DNA from: Marinobacter szutsaonensis
GTDB lineage: Bacteria; Pseudomonadota; Gammaproteobacteria; Pseudomonadales; Oleiphilaceae
Direction of reading: 5' to 3'
Assembly: GCF_039523335.1 (NCBI RefSeq)
Contig: NZ_BAAAFC010000005.1
Span: forward strand, 31,523-95,522
Length of the DNA: 64,000 nt
Shown here: positions 47,324-56,259 of the stretch, in pieces
Layout: every line of letters begins with the position of its first letter
Numbering within the stretch: position 1 is the first letter of the stretch
Program-made: the position numbers and the translations under genes
The notes under the pieces: model-generated
The model's database searches: none
What the model was told of the DNA's origin: nothing
Seen by the model: only the letters and a program-made list of their open reading frames with translations

Positions 47324-47458
47324 ACAGTCTTCCCGGGTGTGGCCTGATAAAACCTGGTAGTTGAAGTTGGGGGACGTCGGGAACAGAAGGAACTCGGCTT
47401 TTCAAGGAATACAGTCGACCGCTTTGGCGAGCGGTCGACTATGGTGTGGGTGGGTCGC

Positions 47459-47947
47459 TCAAACGGCTGCGGCAGCCTTGTGGCTTGGGTGATGCGCACT
47501 GATATGCCGGAGAAACTCCATGGTTTCCTTCGAGGAGATCTTTTTGTCCCCGGTTTTCGCGACAGTTTCAGCGCCAGTGAAAGACACTATGTCTCCCATG
47601 CTGACCATACCGCAGAGCTGGTTGTACTGGTTGACCACAGGAAGGCGACGAACTTCATGCGCTTCCATCAGTTGAAGGGCTTTCGCAATGTCTTCTTCAG
47701 GTCCGCAACAATACAACTCTCGATGGCTGGAGATATCCTCTGCATGAATATCCCACAACGGTTTTGATTGCAGCGCAGCACCCATGGCAATGTCCCGGTC
47801 GGTGATAATGCCCAGGGGGTGTTCCTGTTCATCTACCAGTGGAATTGCGCCACAATCGTTGTTCCACATCATCATAGCGATGTCTTGCAGGGAAGTTTGC
47901 GGCGAGCAGCTCGCCACCTCGGTAACCATTACTTCGTTGACTTTCAT
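47459..47947 (-). CDS. CBS-domain pair protein, copy 1
   Basis: A 162-residue protein made of two CBS domains (about 1-60 and 72-130) and a short basic, His-rich tail (RHISAHHPSHK). CBS pairs usually bind adenine nucleotides. About 75 percent of residues match the second copy at 55492-55980, including MKVNEVMVTEVASCSPQTSLQDIAM and VRRLPVVNQYNQL, so this is a recent duplication. The upstream noncoding segments are similar too. A FNR/Anr-like half-conserved box lies 170 bp upstream. Divergent from pirin. Confidence 0.9.
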   Translation of the reverse strand: MKVNEVMVTEVASCSPQTSLQDIAMMMWNNDCGAIPLVDEQEHPLGIITDRDIAMGAALQSKPLWDIHAEDISSHRELYCCGPEEDIAKALQLMEAHEVRRLPVVNQYNQLCGMVSMGDIVSFTGAETVAKTGDKKISSKETMEFLRHISAHHPSHKAAAAV

Positions 47948-48116
47948 TCAAGTAACCTCCGTCCTGGGGCCCGCATCTAAATGAATGCCATCAGTAATAC
48001 GCCCTTGCGACATCGGATCCTGCATACTTCAATGGGGTATCCGTCCTGAAGGCTGCACCGGCTCCATCGCGGGAACGGTGCCAGTTCCAATATGTGCTCT
48101 GATCGGGTGATTGTCG

Positions 48117-48130
48117 ATGACCCGGATCAA
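48117..48130 (-). promoter_or_regulatory. FNR/Anr-like box upstream of CBS copy 1 (degenerate)
   Basis: On the minus strand TTGAT-CCGG-GTCAT: the first half-site is perfect, the second has three of five matches to TTGAT-N4-ATCAA. A CATATT element lies about 29 bp on, as expected for the -10 of a class II FNR promoter. The equivalent region of CBS copy 2 carries a better box, which supports a real site. Confidence 0.4.
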
Positions 48131-48193
48131 AGTGAGTGGCCTCCGGATTTTCCGGTAGGTTAAGCTTAGTCTATGACTGCCGGGGTTGGTTCC

Positions 48194-49105
48194 ATGAGTA
48201 ACATTTTAAAAGTCGCAGAACAGCAGTGCGATGCCATTGATGCGCCATGCACCGCCATTGAGAAGATCCTGACCCCTCGTGTCGCTGATCTGGGCGGGTT
48301 CTCGGTACGCCGGCTACTGCCAACGGCGAAACAGAAAATGGTTGGCCCCTGGATCTTCTTTGATGAAATGGGGCCGGCGGATTTTCCCGCGGGCGAAGGC
48401 ATCAACGTTCGTCCCCATCCACATATCGGCATCGCCACGGTGACCTACCTCTTTCAAGGCGAGATACTGCACCGGGACTCCGTGGGCAGCTACCAGCCGA
48501 TCCGACCCGGTGATATCAACCTGATGGTGGCTGGCCGGGGCATCGCTCATTCAGAAAGGGAACGGCCTGAAGTCACTTCATCGGACCATCGATTGCACGG
48601 CCTGCAACTCTGGCTGGCACTGCCGGAGACGCACGAGGAAACCGAACCGGCGTTTCACCACTATCCCAGTGACGATATTCCGGCGATTGATATCAACGGT
48701 GTTCCCGTGCGGGTAATGATTGGGAGCGCCTATGGAGTGACATCCCCGGTGCGCAGCTTCAGTGAAACCCTCTACCTGGAGGCCACCCTCAAAGCCGGCC
48801 AGACTCTGGAGTTGCCCGATGCACCTGAGCGGGCAGTCTATGTGGCGAGCGGGTGCCTCAAGGCGCATGGCTCGGAACTACCAACCCACAGCATGACCGT
48901 GTTTGCGCCGGGGCCTGGCGTTTGTATCACCGCTGCGGAAGACACCCGGATTGCCCTGATTGGCGGTGAGCCCGTGGGCCGGCGCTTTATCGAGTGGAAT
49001 TTTGTGTCGTCGAGGAAGGAACGTATCGAACAGGCGAAGGAAGATTGGCGGGCAGGGCGGTTTGCGAAAGTTGTGGGCGATGAGGAGGAATTCATTCCCT
49101 ACTAG
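48194..49105 (+). CDS. Pirin family protein
   Basis: A 303-residue bicupin of the pirin family. The N-terminal cupin has the metal-binding histidines in VRPHPHIGIATVTYLFQGEILHRDS and GRGIAHSE; the C-terminal cupin is degenerate, as usual. Bacterial pirins act as quercetinase-like dioxygenases or bind redox enzymes; the role here is open. I chose the ATG at 48194 (MSNILK) because family similarity starts there; an in-frame ATG seven codons upstream at 48173 is possible. Divergent from CBS copy 1. Confidence 0.88.
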   Translation: MSNILKVAEQQCDAIDAPCTAIEKILTPRVADLGGFSVRRLLPTAKQKMVGPWIFFDEMGPADFPAGEGINVRPHPHIGIATVTYLFQGEILHRDSVGSYQPIRPGDINLMVAGRGIAHSERERPEVTSSDHRLHGLQLWLALPETHEETEPAFHHYPSDDIPAIDINGVPVRVMIGSAYGVTSPVRSFSETLYLEATLKAGQTLELPDAPERAVYVASGCLKAHGSELPTHSMTVFAPGPGVCITAAEDTRIALIGGEPVGRRFIEWNFVSSRKERIEQAKEDWRAGRFAKVVGDEEEFIPY

Positions 49106-49186
49106 CGTGCATCCGCAATTTTGTTCAATACCACGAGCTCCGTTTGGGACAGACTTTCTCCATGACCTGAACGGAGACCCTTTCCA

Positions 49187-49780
49187 ATGAGCCTTTCACT
49201 GATCCTGCCCATGTCCGCCTTTGCCCTGGCCGCATCCATATCGCCGGGGCCGGTTAACCTGGTATGCCTCAGCAGCGGAACCCGTTACCCAGTTTCAAGG
49301 GGGCTGATCTTCGTAAGCGGTGCCACCATCGGCTTTATCGCACTGTTCATCTCCGTTGGGCTGGGACTTTACTCCCTCCTGACCCTGGTGCCGGCCGTTG
49401 AGGCATTTCTGAGGTGGGCGGGTGTGGCATTTTTGCTCTATCTGAGTGTGAAACTGGCCCTCGATAGCGGCCACTTGCCCGAGAATGCGGCAGAAAAGGC
49501 ACCCGGCTTCGGGACGGGGGCGTTGATGCAGTGGCTCAATCCCAAGGCCTGGTTAGCCTCGGCTTCTGGCATCGGCGCCTATACCAGCGCTAATGACTGG
49601 CCCCAGGTGCTGTTGTTCGCTTCGGTGTACCTGCCGATTTGCTGGCTCTCCCTGGCGTGCTGGGTCTATGCGGGGGCCTTTCTCCGGAAACAGGTTCAAC
49701 GGCCGGTGGTGTTGGCAACTGTAAACCGGGTGCTGGCTTTACTGCTCGCGGCGAGCTGCCTGTACCTTGTGATCGGCTGA
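49187..49780 (+). CDS. LysE family amino-acid exporter
   Basis: A 197-residue inner-membrane protein with about six transmembrane helices. SISPGPVNLVCLSSGTR is the LysE/RhtB signature and QWLNPKAWLASASGIGAY the middle motif. It would export amino acids or derivatives; the substrate is not readable. It overlaps the convergent AraC gene by 42 bp at the 3' end. The AraC neighbour might control it, since such pairs are common, but the orientation (convergent) is not the usual one. Confidence 0.88.
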   Translation: MSLSLILPMSAFALAASISPGPVNLVCLSSGTRYPVSRGLIFVSGATIGFIALFISVGLGLYSLLTLVPAVEAFLRWAGVAFLLYLSVKLALDSGHLPENAAEKAPGFGTGALMQWLNPKAWLASASGIGAYTSANDWPQVLLFASVYLPICWLSLACWVYAGAFLRKQVQRPVVLATVNRVLALLLAASCLYLVIG

Positions 49781-50608
49781 AGCGCGCCGGTACTGGTTTG
49801 GCGTCGCTGCCATCAGCCGTTTGAAGACACGCTGGAAATGCGGTTGGTCGGCGAAGCCCGCGTTCAGGGCTGCCTCGGCAATGGCGGAACCGTTCTTGAG
49901 CTCATGGCGCCCCAGTTGCACGCGACGGTTCACCAGATAGGCGTGGGGCGTGAGTCCTAAATGTTGTTTGAACGCCCGGATCAGATGGCCCGGGCTGAAC
50001 CCGGACAGCTCGCAAAGGGTGTCCAGCGAAACATCATCTGTTGCGTGGTCTTCCAGATAGCGGGCGAGGTCAGCGAGAATCTCTGGAGTCTTTGGTGCTG
50101 TTGCGACGGGTTTGCTCGCCAGTTCATGCATAAGGTCTGAAAGGAATTCCACAAGCTTCGATTGCTTCTCAAGCAACTCATGCCCCGGTTCCAACAGACA
50201 TTCGGCCAACTGGCAGTAACGTTCAAACCAGGCGGGATCCGATATCACTGCAGTGGAGATGTCCTGCCACCGCGGTTCCGGGAGCAGTCCCGCCCGGAAC
50301 CGCAGGTCTGTCAGCCACGTCGTATCCACATATAACATCAGATACGCCCACGGCTGATTGTCGATGGGATTGCAGGTATGGACCCACTCGGGGTTCATCA
50401 GCACAAGATCTCCAGCCTGGACACCGTAATGATCATCCCGGTACTGAAATGTACTTTTGCCCCCGGTGATGGCGCCCATCGACCACTGGGTGTGAGTGTG
50501 CGGGGCATAGCAAACCTCGCGACCGTCGGCGACCTTGCGCAGCTCCACATGGGGGAGGCGGGCGTCTCGCCAAAAGATGGGCTTGCTTTTACTGGTGGCT
50601 GTTTTCAT
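49739..50608 (-). CDS. AraC family transcriptional regulator
   Basis: A 289-residue regulator with an N-terminal cupin-like AraC binding domain (HTHTQWSMGAITGGKSTF..., about 15-160) and a C-terminal double helix-turn-helix (about 190-280): LSGFSPGHLIRAFKQHLGLTPHAYLVNRRV and AGFADQPHFQRVFKRLMAATPNQYR. The layout matches the AraC-type regulators that sit beside LysE-type exporters. Its start lies inside the 3' end of the methyltransferase gene (20-bp overlap), so the two are co-transcribed. Confidence 0.92.
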   Translation of the reverse strand: MKTATSKSKPIFWRDARLPHVELRKVADGREVCYAPHTHTQWSMGAITGGKSTFQYRDDHYGVQAGDLVLMNPEWVHTCNPIDNQPWAYLMLYVDTTWLTDLRFRAGLLPEPRWQDISTAVISDPAWFERYCQLAECLLEPGHELLEKQSKLVEFLSDLMHELASKPVATAPKTPEILADLARYLEDHATDDVSLDTLCELSGFSPGHLIRAFKQHLGLTPHAYLVNRRVQLGRHELKNGSAIAEAALNAGFADQPHFQRVFKRLMAATPNQYRRASADHKVQAARREQ

Positions 50609-51215
50609 CTGAATTGGCGCTCGCAGTCAGCAAGAACACCGGATAGCTCCGGTCTTCTTTTTCGATGGCGCTGGCGGACACCACCTCAACTCCGGAGAAG
50701 CCCGCCTTTTCAGCAGCACGGGCGATGTCGTCGCGCTCAAAACCGAAATGGAACACGCCGGTGTCTTCACTATGGAAGGTGCCATCTTCCTTGTCCAGAT
50801 CGGAAATGGCGATAAAGCCACCCGGCTTCAGCAGTTCCCGGAAACGCCGGAACATGGCCTCGATATCCCGCACGTGATGCATGGTCATGGACGAGATGAT
50901 GCCGTCGAAACGCTCGTCGATGGAATGCTTTTCAAGATCAATCTCCTTGATCTCCAGCTCGCAGTTCAGTGATGCCCGCTTTTCGGAGAGCTGGCGGTTC
51001 ATGGAGGGGGATATATCCACCGCCGTGATTTTCTTCACGTGAGGGGCAATCCGCTCCAGCAACAGCCCGGTTCCGGAGCCGAAATCCATCAGGTGCATGG
51101 CGGGCTCGATGTGCGCCTTTTCCAGGATGGTGTTAGCGATGTTGGTGACGTTATCGACGCGATCGCGATTCTGCTCGTAGGTGTCTGCCTTTTGGGCGAA
51201 GTAGTCTTTGCTCAT
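50589..51215 (-). CDS. Class I SAM-dependent methyltransferase
   Basis: A 208-residue methyltransferase (UbiE/Methyltransf_11-like). The SAM motif I is LMDFGSGTGLLLERIA, with AVDISPSMN as the acidic post-motif and IISSMTMHHV as motif III-like. The substrate is unknown. It is the promoter-proximal gene of a short operon with the AraC regulator, overlapping it by 20 bp. Confidence 0.88.
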   Translation of the reverse strand: MSKDYFAQKADTYEQNRDRVDNVTNIANTILEKAHIEPAMHLMDFGSGTGLLLERIAPHVKKITAVDISPSMNRQLSEKRASLNCELEIKEIDLEKHSIDERFDGIISSMTMHHVRDIEAMFRRFRELLKPGGFIAISDLDKEDGTFHSEDTGVFHFGFERDDIARAAEKAGFSGVEVVSASAIEKEDRSYPVFLLTASANSDENSHQ

Positions 51216-51331
51216 GGAGTTGGCCCATTTGGTTCTTGAGACTCCTAAGCTTATGCCCCGTACGTGCCCAAGTTCAATATGGAATAAGCTAATGCCTTAC
51301 CATCAAGTTTGAGTGGCCGGGCGATTGAAAG

Positions 51332-51368
51332 GACCCAGCCCCACCGCGTTACCTAGTGGGGCTGGGTC
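51332..51368. terminator. Terminator between the methyltransferase and lipoprotein genes
   Basis: A 13-bp perfect stem (51332-51344 / 51356-51368, GACCCAGCCCCAC) with an 11-nt loop, 36 bp past the minus-strand lipoprotein stop. CTTTC follows on the minus strand. Confidence 0.8.
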
Positions 51369-51403
51369 ATTTCAGTTAAAGCTGATGCGAGCATTCCCCA
51401 TAC

Positions 51404-52813
51404 TTACGGCACCTGCTGGACTCCATTGATTGAGATACTGACCAGTTCTGTCTCAGGAATTTCTCCACTCTCGGTAACCGCTGATGAGCGCAGGGATAAC
51501 CCGTCTCCAACTCTGAAGTAGATTGCTGAGGTTGAAGGCCCGACGGCTTCCGACGTAGAGATGGTCTGGTAATACTTACAGGCTTCAAAGGTACCGGCAG
51601 GCACGGTTATTGTTTCCGTTCCGAGATACTCAATGGTTGAATTGATCTCGCTCAGGAGTATGTCAGGGCCACCGTCCGTCGATATGTAGAAAGACACCGA
51701 CTGAGTGTAGGTCTCACCAACGGCGAGCCCGTAGGGAAGATTGTAAGTTGGATCGTACCAGTTCGCGTACGCAGTCCCTGTTTCATCTTCACCCGTTAAA
51801 CCGTGAGTACGAGCCACCATTTCAGTCGTGTCTAATGATACATACGTAGTACCGGCTGGGCCGTTGACGCCGGGAGTCAAGTCTTCTCCGAAAATCGCTT
51901 GAGTCTCCTCCCCACGGAATATCGTCGGCCCGAGGATTTCCTGTCTGAAGTGCATAACTCCTAAAGCCGCACCAGAGCTTGTATCGTACAGCTGCTCATA
52001 TATATCGATGACTGTGCCTGGCGGCTCGATTTGCGGGGTATAACAGGCTTGATCGGCAGAGCCGCCGTCGCCCCCTCCGGTACCGCCACCACCATTGCCG
52101 CCATCACCTCCACCATCACCGCCGCCGGATCCGCCATCGCCCGGCACCTGTGGTGCTGGAGGGATAGTTTCAAGGTTACCGCTGGAAATCAGATCGACAA
52201 GTTCCTGATAGGACTCAACATTCACAAGATCTCTTGCTGCCTGAGAAAAGGCATCAAGCAATCGGTCGATGGCATCGCCTATAGCGAAACTCGAATGGAA
52301 AGGATCGAAATCATCGGCCGGAAGGTCGTAGCTTGCTTGTACCAGCGCCTGAAGAAACTCGCTTTTTGCTTGATTCAGGTTATCAGCGATTACGGCATAA
52401 TCGTCCTGTTGGAACCAGGTTTCGGGATCGCTCGCAGATGCCAGGGCGATGATGAGATCTGTGAATGGAGTGATGTTAACGGTGCCCGCTGAGCTTACGT
52501 AGCTGTGCAGCATTTCGTACTCAGTACCAGCATTCACCCTGAGGGCACATGGTAGAGCTGAAGACGCAACTTGCCCGCTGAAGCCGCCAGAAGCGTCCGT
52601 TTCAACATTTTCTGTAAAACCCGTTTTTCCCTCGCATCGGGCTTCAACTATGGTGTTTGCGACCGGTGCACCAACTGCTGCGCGCCCGGACAAAGTCACC
52701 AGCTCATCGCCGGTGGCCTCGCTCTCGCTTGAATCATTGGATGAAGAGCCTCCACATCCCCCTATGGTTACTGCCAGAGCCAGGATTCCAGCTCCCTTTG
52801 CTATCCAGGTCAT
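51404..52813 (-). CDS. Secreted lipoprotein with Gly/Asp-rich linker
   Basis: A 469-residue lipoprotein (start MTWIAKGAG, signal peptide ending in the lipobox VTIGGC, Gly-Ser rich after the cysteine). The N-terminal domain (about 35-225) resembles a carboxypeptidase-regulatory-like surface fold (VTLSGRAAVGAPVANTIVEARCEGKTGF). A linker of about 30 residues made almost only of Gly and Asp with few Asn/Ser/Thr follows. The C-terminal domain (about 265-469) is unrecognised, ending SISINGVQQVP. The gene is noticeably lower in GC than its neighbours. Function unknown; surface location is inferred. Confidence 0.72.
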   Translation of the reverse strand: MTWIAKGAGILALAVTIGGCGGSSSNDSSESEATGDELVTLSGRAAVGAPVANTIVEARCEGKTGFTENVETDASGGFSGQVASSALPCALRVNAGTEYEMLHSYVSSAGTVNITPFTDLIIALASASDPETWFQQDDYAVIADNLNQAKSEFLQALVQASYDLPADDFDPFHSSFAIGDAIDRLLDAFSQAARDLVNVESYQELVDLISSGNLETIPPAPQVPGDGGSGGGDGGGDGGNGGGGTGGGDGGSADQACYTPQIEPPGTVIDIYEQLYDTSSGAALGVMHFRQEILGPTIFRGEETQAIFGEDLTPGVNGPAGTTYVSLDTTEMVARTHGLTGEDETGTAYANWYDPTYNLPYGLAVGETYTQSVSFYISTDGGPDILLSEINSTIEYLGTETITVPAGTFEACKYYQTISTSEAVGPSTSAIYFRVGDGLSLRSSAVTESGEIPETELVSISINGVQQVP

Positions 52814-53025
52814 AACCAAACCCTCTGTCAGTACCCGACACGCCTGCCAGAAGGTTGTTGAAAGCAAGATGAAAGCCACGGAATGAGATGTTTACTGAAA
52901 ACAGACCTCGCCGGTTCAGGGTCGTTATCTACGAGTGAGGAACTGTCAAAAATATCGACGTATTTGGGGCCCTTTACTGAAGCCAACGTACTCTTCAGGC
53001 GACCTTTTCGTGGGAGCGACCCTGG

Positions 53026-53742
53026 TCAGGTGGGCCAGTTTCCGGTCGCCACCAGCGCCCCCGCAATCGCCCGGTAACCCTTCTCACTCGGATGATACCC
53101 ATCACTGGCCAGCATCGAGGGGTCGGTGATGGTCGGGTAGGTCAGATAGCGGAAATCGCCCGGAGCCTGGTGCGCCAGTTGCTGGTACAGCCGATCCAGC
53201 TGCCGCGCCCGCCAACCCATGATACTCCGGAGCGGCGAGGGCAGTGCGGTAAACAGGTGCATCGGAGGTACGCTCAGCAAATACACCGGTCCCGGGTAGC
53301 GTTGGGCGAGCAGGTCACGAAGCGCTAACAGCTGCTGGCGGAATCGGAACCTCGGGGTGAATCCGGTGGTGTCGTTAACGCCCATGCTGAGCAACACCAC
53401 ATCGGCTTCCGGCAGGTCGGCATTTGCCAGCTGGTTATTGAGATCGCCCAGACAAATGCCGTTCACTCCGAAGGTATGCCAGGCGATGGTCTGCCCGGAG
53501 CGCTCGTGCAACTGCAGCGCCAGCTGGCTGGCGAGGCCCTGGTAATGGGTGGACACACCCACGCCGGCAGCCGTGGATTCGCCGATGACCAGCACCCGGA
53601 ACACGGGCGCACCCTGGCCATACTGTCCACCGGGGGAGCCCTGGGCTTCAGGAAGCCGAGGTGTTTCCCGCCGGGCACGCTTGCCCTGGTACAGCAGTAC
53701 CGGGAACAACAGGGCGGTGGTCAGCCAGAAGGGAAGGTGCAT
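53026..53742 (-). CDS. SGNH/GDSL hydrolase
   Basis: A 238-residue SGNH-fold esterase with an N-terminal hydrophobic stretch (FWLTTALLFPVLLYQGK) that may be an anchor or signal peptide. The nucleophile motif is VIGESTAAGVGV with the serine, MGVNDTTG gives the oxyanion asparagine, and DGYHPSEKGY the Asp-His pair. Distinct from TesA elsewhere in the window. Substrate unknown. Confidence 0.86.
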   Translation of the reverse strand: MHLPFWLTTALLFPVLLYQGKRARRETPRLPEAQGSPGGQYGQGAPVFRVLVIGESTAAGVGVSTHYQGLASQLALQLHERSGQTIAWHTFGVNGICLGDLNNQLANADLPEADVVLLSMGVNDTTGFTPRFRFRQQLLALRDLLAQRYPGPVYLLSVPPMHLFTALPSPLRSIMGWRARQLDRLYQQLAHQAPGDFRYLTYPTITDPSMLASDGYHPSEKGYRAIAGALVATGNWPT

Positions 53743-53771
53743 GGGTAAACCTCAATCAAGTAGCAAGCATG

Positions 53772-54023
53772 CTAGCCTTTCTTAACCAGACTTATCAGGT
53801 ATAACAAAATGACAGCGCCAATGGTGGCCATGATTATTGAGCCCAGCAATCCGCCTGTTGTTATGCCAAACAAACCGAACAAAAAGCCGCCCAATACTGA
53901 GCCGACAATTCCCACAACAATATTGCCCAGGATGCCAAACCCTCGTCCTTTCACAATGTTGCCGGCAAGCCAGCCGACAAGTGCGCCGATGGCCAAAAAT
54001 ATTATTAAGCTAATGATGTCCAT
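53772..54023 (-). CDS. GlsB/YeaQ/YmgE family stress-response membrane protein
   Basis: An 83-residue, glycine-rich membrane protein of three hydrophobic segments, beginning MDIISLIIFLAIGALVGWLAGNIVKGRGFGILGNIVVGIVG and continuing with GSVLGGFLFG and IIMATIGAVILLYL. This is the YeaQ/YmgE family, seen as general-stress induced in several bacteria. Start at 54023 with GGAGG 4 bp upstream. An open frame 15 codons longer exists but lacks support. AT-rich relative to neighbours. Confidence 0.9.
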   Translation of the reverse strand: MDIISLIIFLAIGALVGWLAGNIVKGRGFGILGNIVVGIVGSVLGGFLFGLFGITTGGLLGSIIMATIGAVILLYLISLVKKG

Positions 54024-54141
54024 GTTGCCTCCCATGTAAATCCTTGGCGAAAATGTATGTTCCGACAACAGAACTCATAGCACCGGAACTGCCGAAAGTC
54101 ATTGTTGGATCAGAATATTTGCGCGTTTTCTGACCTGAATT

Positions 54142-55416
54142 CTACGGCCACCATCTCACGATCATCGGCCTCACAGTCAGCCCGTGGATGATGATCGAAA
54201 GGACGATAACAACCAGCGTAATGTGGATGAACTCTACGGCGAGGTCTTCCGGCAGGCCAAATACGATCGCGAACATCAGGTAATAGATTGAGCCGATTCC
54301 GCGCACGCCAAACCAGCCGACCAGCAACTGCAGCCTGAACGGGACTCCAGAACCAAGCAGGCCCAGAAAAACGCTGACAGGCCGAATTACTGCAAACAGA
54401 AACATCGCCAGTCCGACGGACCTGAAGCTCCAGGAGTCAAGAAAGAGCATCCCGCCCAACAATAATACGAGCACCAGCTCCGCCATTCGCTCCAGGGGTT
54501 CCTTGAAAAGCAAAGAGCCCTCGGACAGCTGTGGCCTTTGCCTCCAGGTGTGATCCGTAGATACCGGTAACATGTGACCGTCATGACCAGGGGCGTCCCT
54601 CGCTGCGAGCTTGAGTTCCGTTTGCCGAAGAGAAATTGCCGAGACAAAAACTGCCATAAACCCCCAGGCCTCAACGACCAGACAGATGCCATAAACCACA
54701 CCGATCAATCCCAGACCAAGAAAGTCGTCCAGTAAAGGGCCTTCGCTCTCCAGGACGCGCTGCTTCTGTACAACATGTGCCAACAACCATCCCAGGGCCA
54801 GTCCAACAACCAGGGCCGACAGCGTTGACCACAAAACGTCCTTCAACATCCAGGTACCGAGCAGTTCAGAACTTGCCGGAGAGCCGATCATGGCGAGTCC
54901 CAGCATGACAAACGGAAAGGCGCTGCCATCATTCATGCCGGCTTCACTGGTCAGGGTGAAGCGCAAAGGGTCCTGATCGCCCACGTGGCGAACCTGGACC
55001 TCCGTTGCCAGCACTGGGTCGGTGGGCGCCAGAATGCCGCCCAGGAGAATGGCTGCGCCCAGGGGCAGGGCAAGCACGTAGTAACCAAAAGCCGCAGTCA
55101 GCGCGACACTGATAGTCATGGAGAGAAATGCAAGTCGAATCGGCGCGCGCCATGCCCGCCACTGGAACGGTACCGGCATTTTCATACCGGCAATGAACAG
55201 CGACACCAGAACCGCAACTTCGGCCAGCACTTCCAGCAGGTGTGCCTGTTCCAGCGGGTTGAAATGAAAGGCGCCAAGTACTGACGGTCCGAGTGCAACG
55301 CCGACTGCCAGGTAGACCAGAGGCGGCGTCAGATGGAAACGCCGAAGAAGGGATGACCGCAGACCTATCAAGATCAACAGGCTTCCAATCAATACAAACC
55401 AGGTTGCGATGGTCAC
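54142..55416 (-). CDS. Cation:proton antiporter (CPA1 type)
   Basis: A 424-residue antiporter with about ten to twelve transmembrane helices. ILAPTDPVLATEVQVRHV carries the paired acidic region of the ion site, EAGMNDGSAFPFV the second conserved block, and FGVRGIGSIYYLMFAIVFGL a late helix, all typical of NhaP-like Na+ or K+/H+ exchangers. No C-terminal RCK domain. It would help pH and salt homeostasis, consistent with a marine organism. Upstream of the CBS copy 2 gene on the same strand. Confidence 0.9.
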   Translation of the reverse strand: MTIATWFVLIGSLLILIGLRSSLLRRFHLTPPLVYLAVGVALGPSVLGAFHFNPLEQAHLLEVLAEVAVLVSLFIAGMKMPVPFQWRAWRAPIRLAFLSMTISVALTAAFGYYVLALPLGAAILLGGILAPTDPVLATEVQVRHVGDQDPLRFTLTSEAGMNDGSAFPFVMLGLAMIGSPASSELLGTWMLKDVLWSTLSALVVGLALGWLLAHVVQKQRVLESEGPLLDDFLGLGLIGVVYGICLVVEAWGFMAVFVSAISLRQTELKLAARDAPGHDGHMLPVSTDHTWRQRPQLSEGSLLFKEPLERMAELVLVLLLGGMLFLDSWSFRSVGLAMFLFAVIRPVSVFLGLLGSGVPFRLQLLVGWFGVRGIGSIYYLMFAIVFGLPEDLAVEFIHITLVVIVLSIIIHGLTVRPMIVRWWP

Positions 55417-55491
55417 GGTGGTTTTCCGCTTGTTTTCGAAGGGAGCAGTCGCCGCTTCAGTGAATGGTCGACTGCAATCCGAAAATGGCCT

Positions 55492-55980
55492 TTACAGGGT
55501 GGCGGTAGCCTTGTGGCCGGGGTGATGCGCACTTATGTGCCGTAAAAACTCCATCGTATCCGCTGAGGAAATCTTTTCATCTCCGGCTTTCTTTACGCTT
55601 TCGGTGCTCGTGAAGGAGACGATGTCCCCCAGGCTGACCATGCCGAAAAGCTGGTTGTACTGATTCACAACGGGAAGACGTCGCACCTCTCGTGCTTCCA
55701 TCAACTGGAGCGCCTTCTGAATGCTGTCGTCCGGGCTGCAGCAATACAGTTCCCGATGGTTGGATATCTCCTCGCCGCGAATTTCCCACAAGGGTTTGTG
55801 TTGTAGCGCAGCGCCCATGGAGATGTCCCGGTCGGTAATGATGCCCACGGGATGTTCGTCGTCGTCGACCAGTGGAATGGCGCCACAGTCGTTGTCCCAC
55901 ATCAGCATCGCGATGTCCTGCAGGGAGGTTTGCGGGGAGCAGCTCGCCACTTCGGTAACCATGACTTCGTTGACTTTCAT
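55492..55980 (-). CDS. CBS-domain pair protein, copy 2
   Basis: A 162-residue two-CBS protein nearly duplicated from that at 47459-47947, with the same start (MKVNEVMV at 55980) and tail (RHISAHHPGHK). Changes cluster in the second half of each domain, e.g. NNDCG to DNDCG and SSHREL to SNHREL. The 5' noncoding 200 bp are also recognisably shared. A good FNR/Anr-like box lies 174 bp upstream. It is followed by the antiporter gene on the same strand, and divergent from the fatty acid desaturase. Confidence 0.9.
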   Translation of the reverse strand: MKVNEVMVTEVASCSPQTSLQDIAMLMWDNDCGAIPLVDDDEHPVGIITDRDISMGAALQHKPLWEIRGEEISNHRELYCCSPDDSIQKALQLMEAREVRRLPVVNQYNQLFGMVSLGDIVSFTSTESVKKAGDEKISSADTMEFLRHISAHHPGHKATATL

Positions 55981-56153
55981 TTGGATTTCCTCCGTCCTTA
56001 GGGAAGCGTTCGAATGAATGCCGTCAGCAGTACGCCCTTGCGACATCGGATTCTGCAAACCTCATTGGGCTATCCATCCTGAAGGCAGCGCCGTTTCCAT
56101 CAATGATCCGGCGCATTGTCCAATGTGAGCTCATATTGGCTGATTGTCCATGA

Positions 56154-56167
56154 CTGATACGCATCAA
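56154..56167. promoter_or_regulatory. FNR/Anr-like box between CBS copy 2 and the desaturase
   Basis: CTGATACGCATCAA, whose minus-strand form is TTGAT-GCGT-ATCAG, matches the FNR/Anr consensus TTGAT-N4-ATCAA at nine of ten positions. It lies in the 279-bp gap between the divergent CBS copy 2 and desaturase genes and could govern either. Confidence 0.6.
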
Positions 56168-56259
56168 AGTGCACGGTCCCCGGCGCACTGCAGCCCCACT
56201 CACGTTGTTGGAAATTATCCGTGACAGGATCTATTTTTATTGGCAGGGAGGGACCGGCC

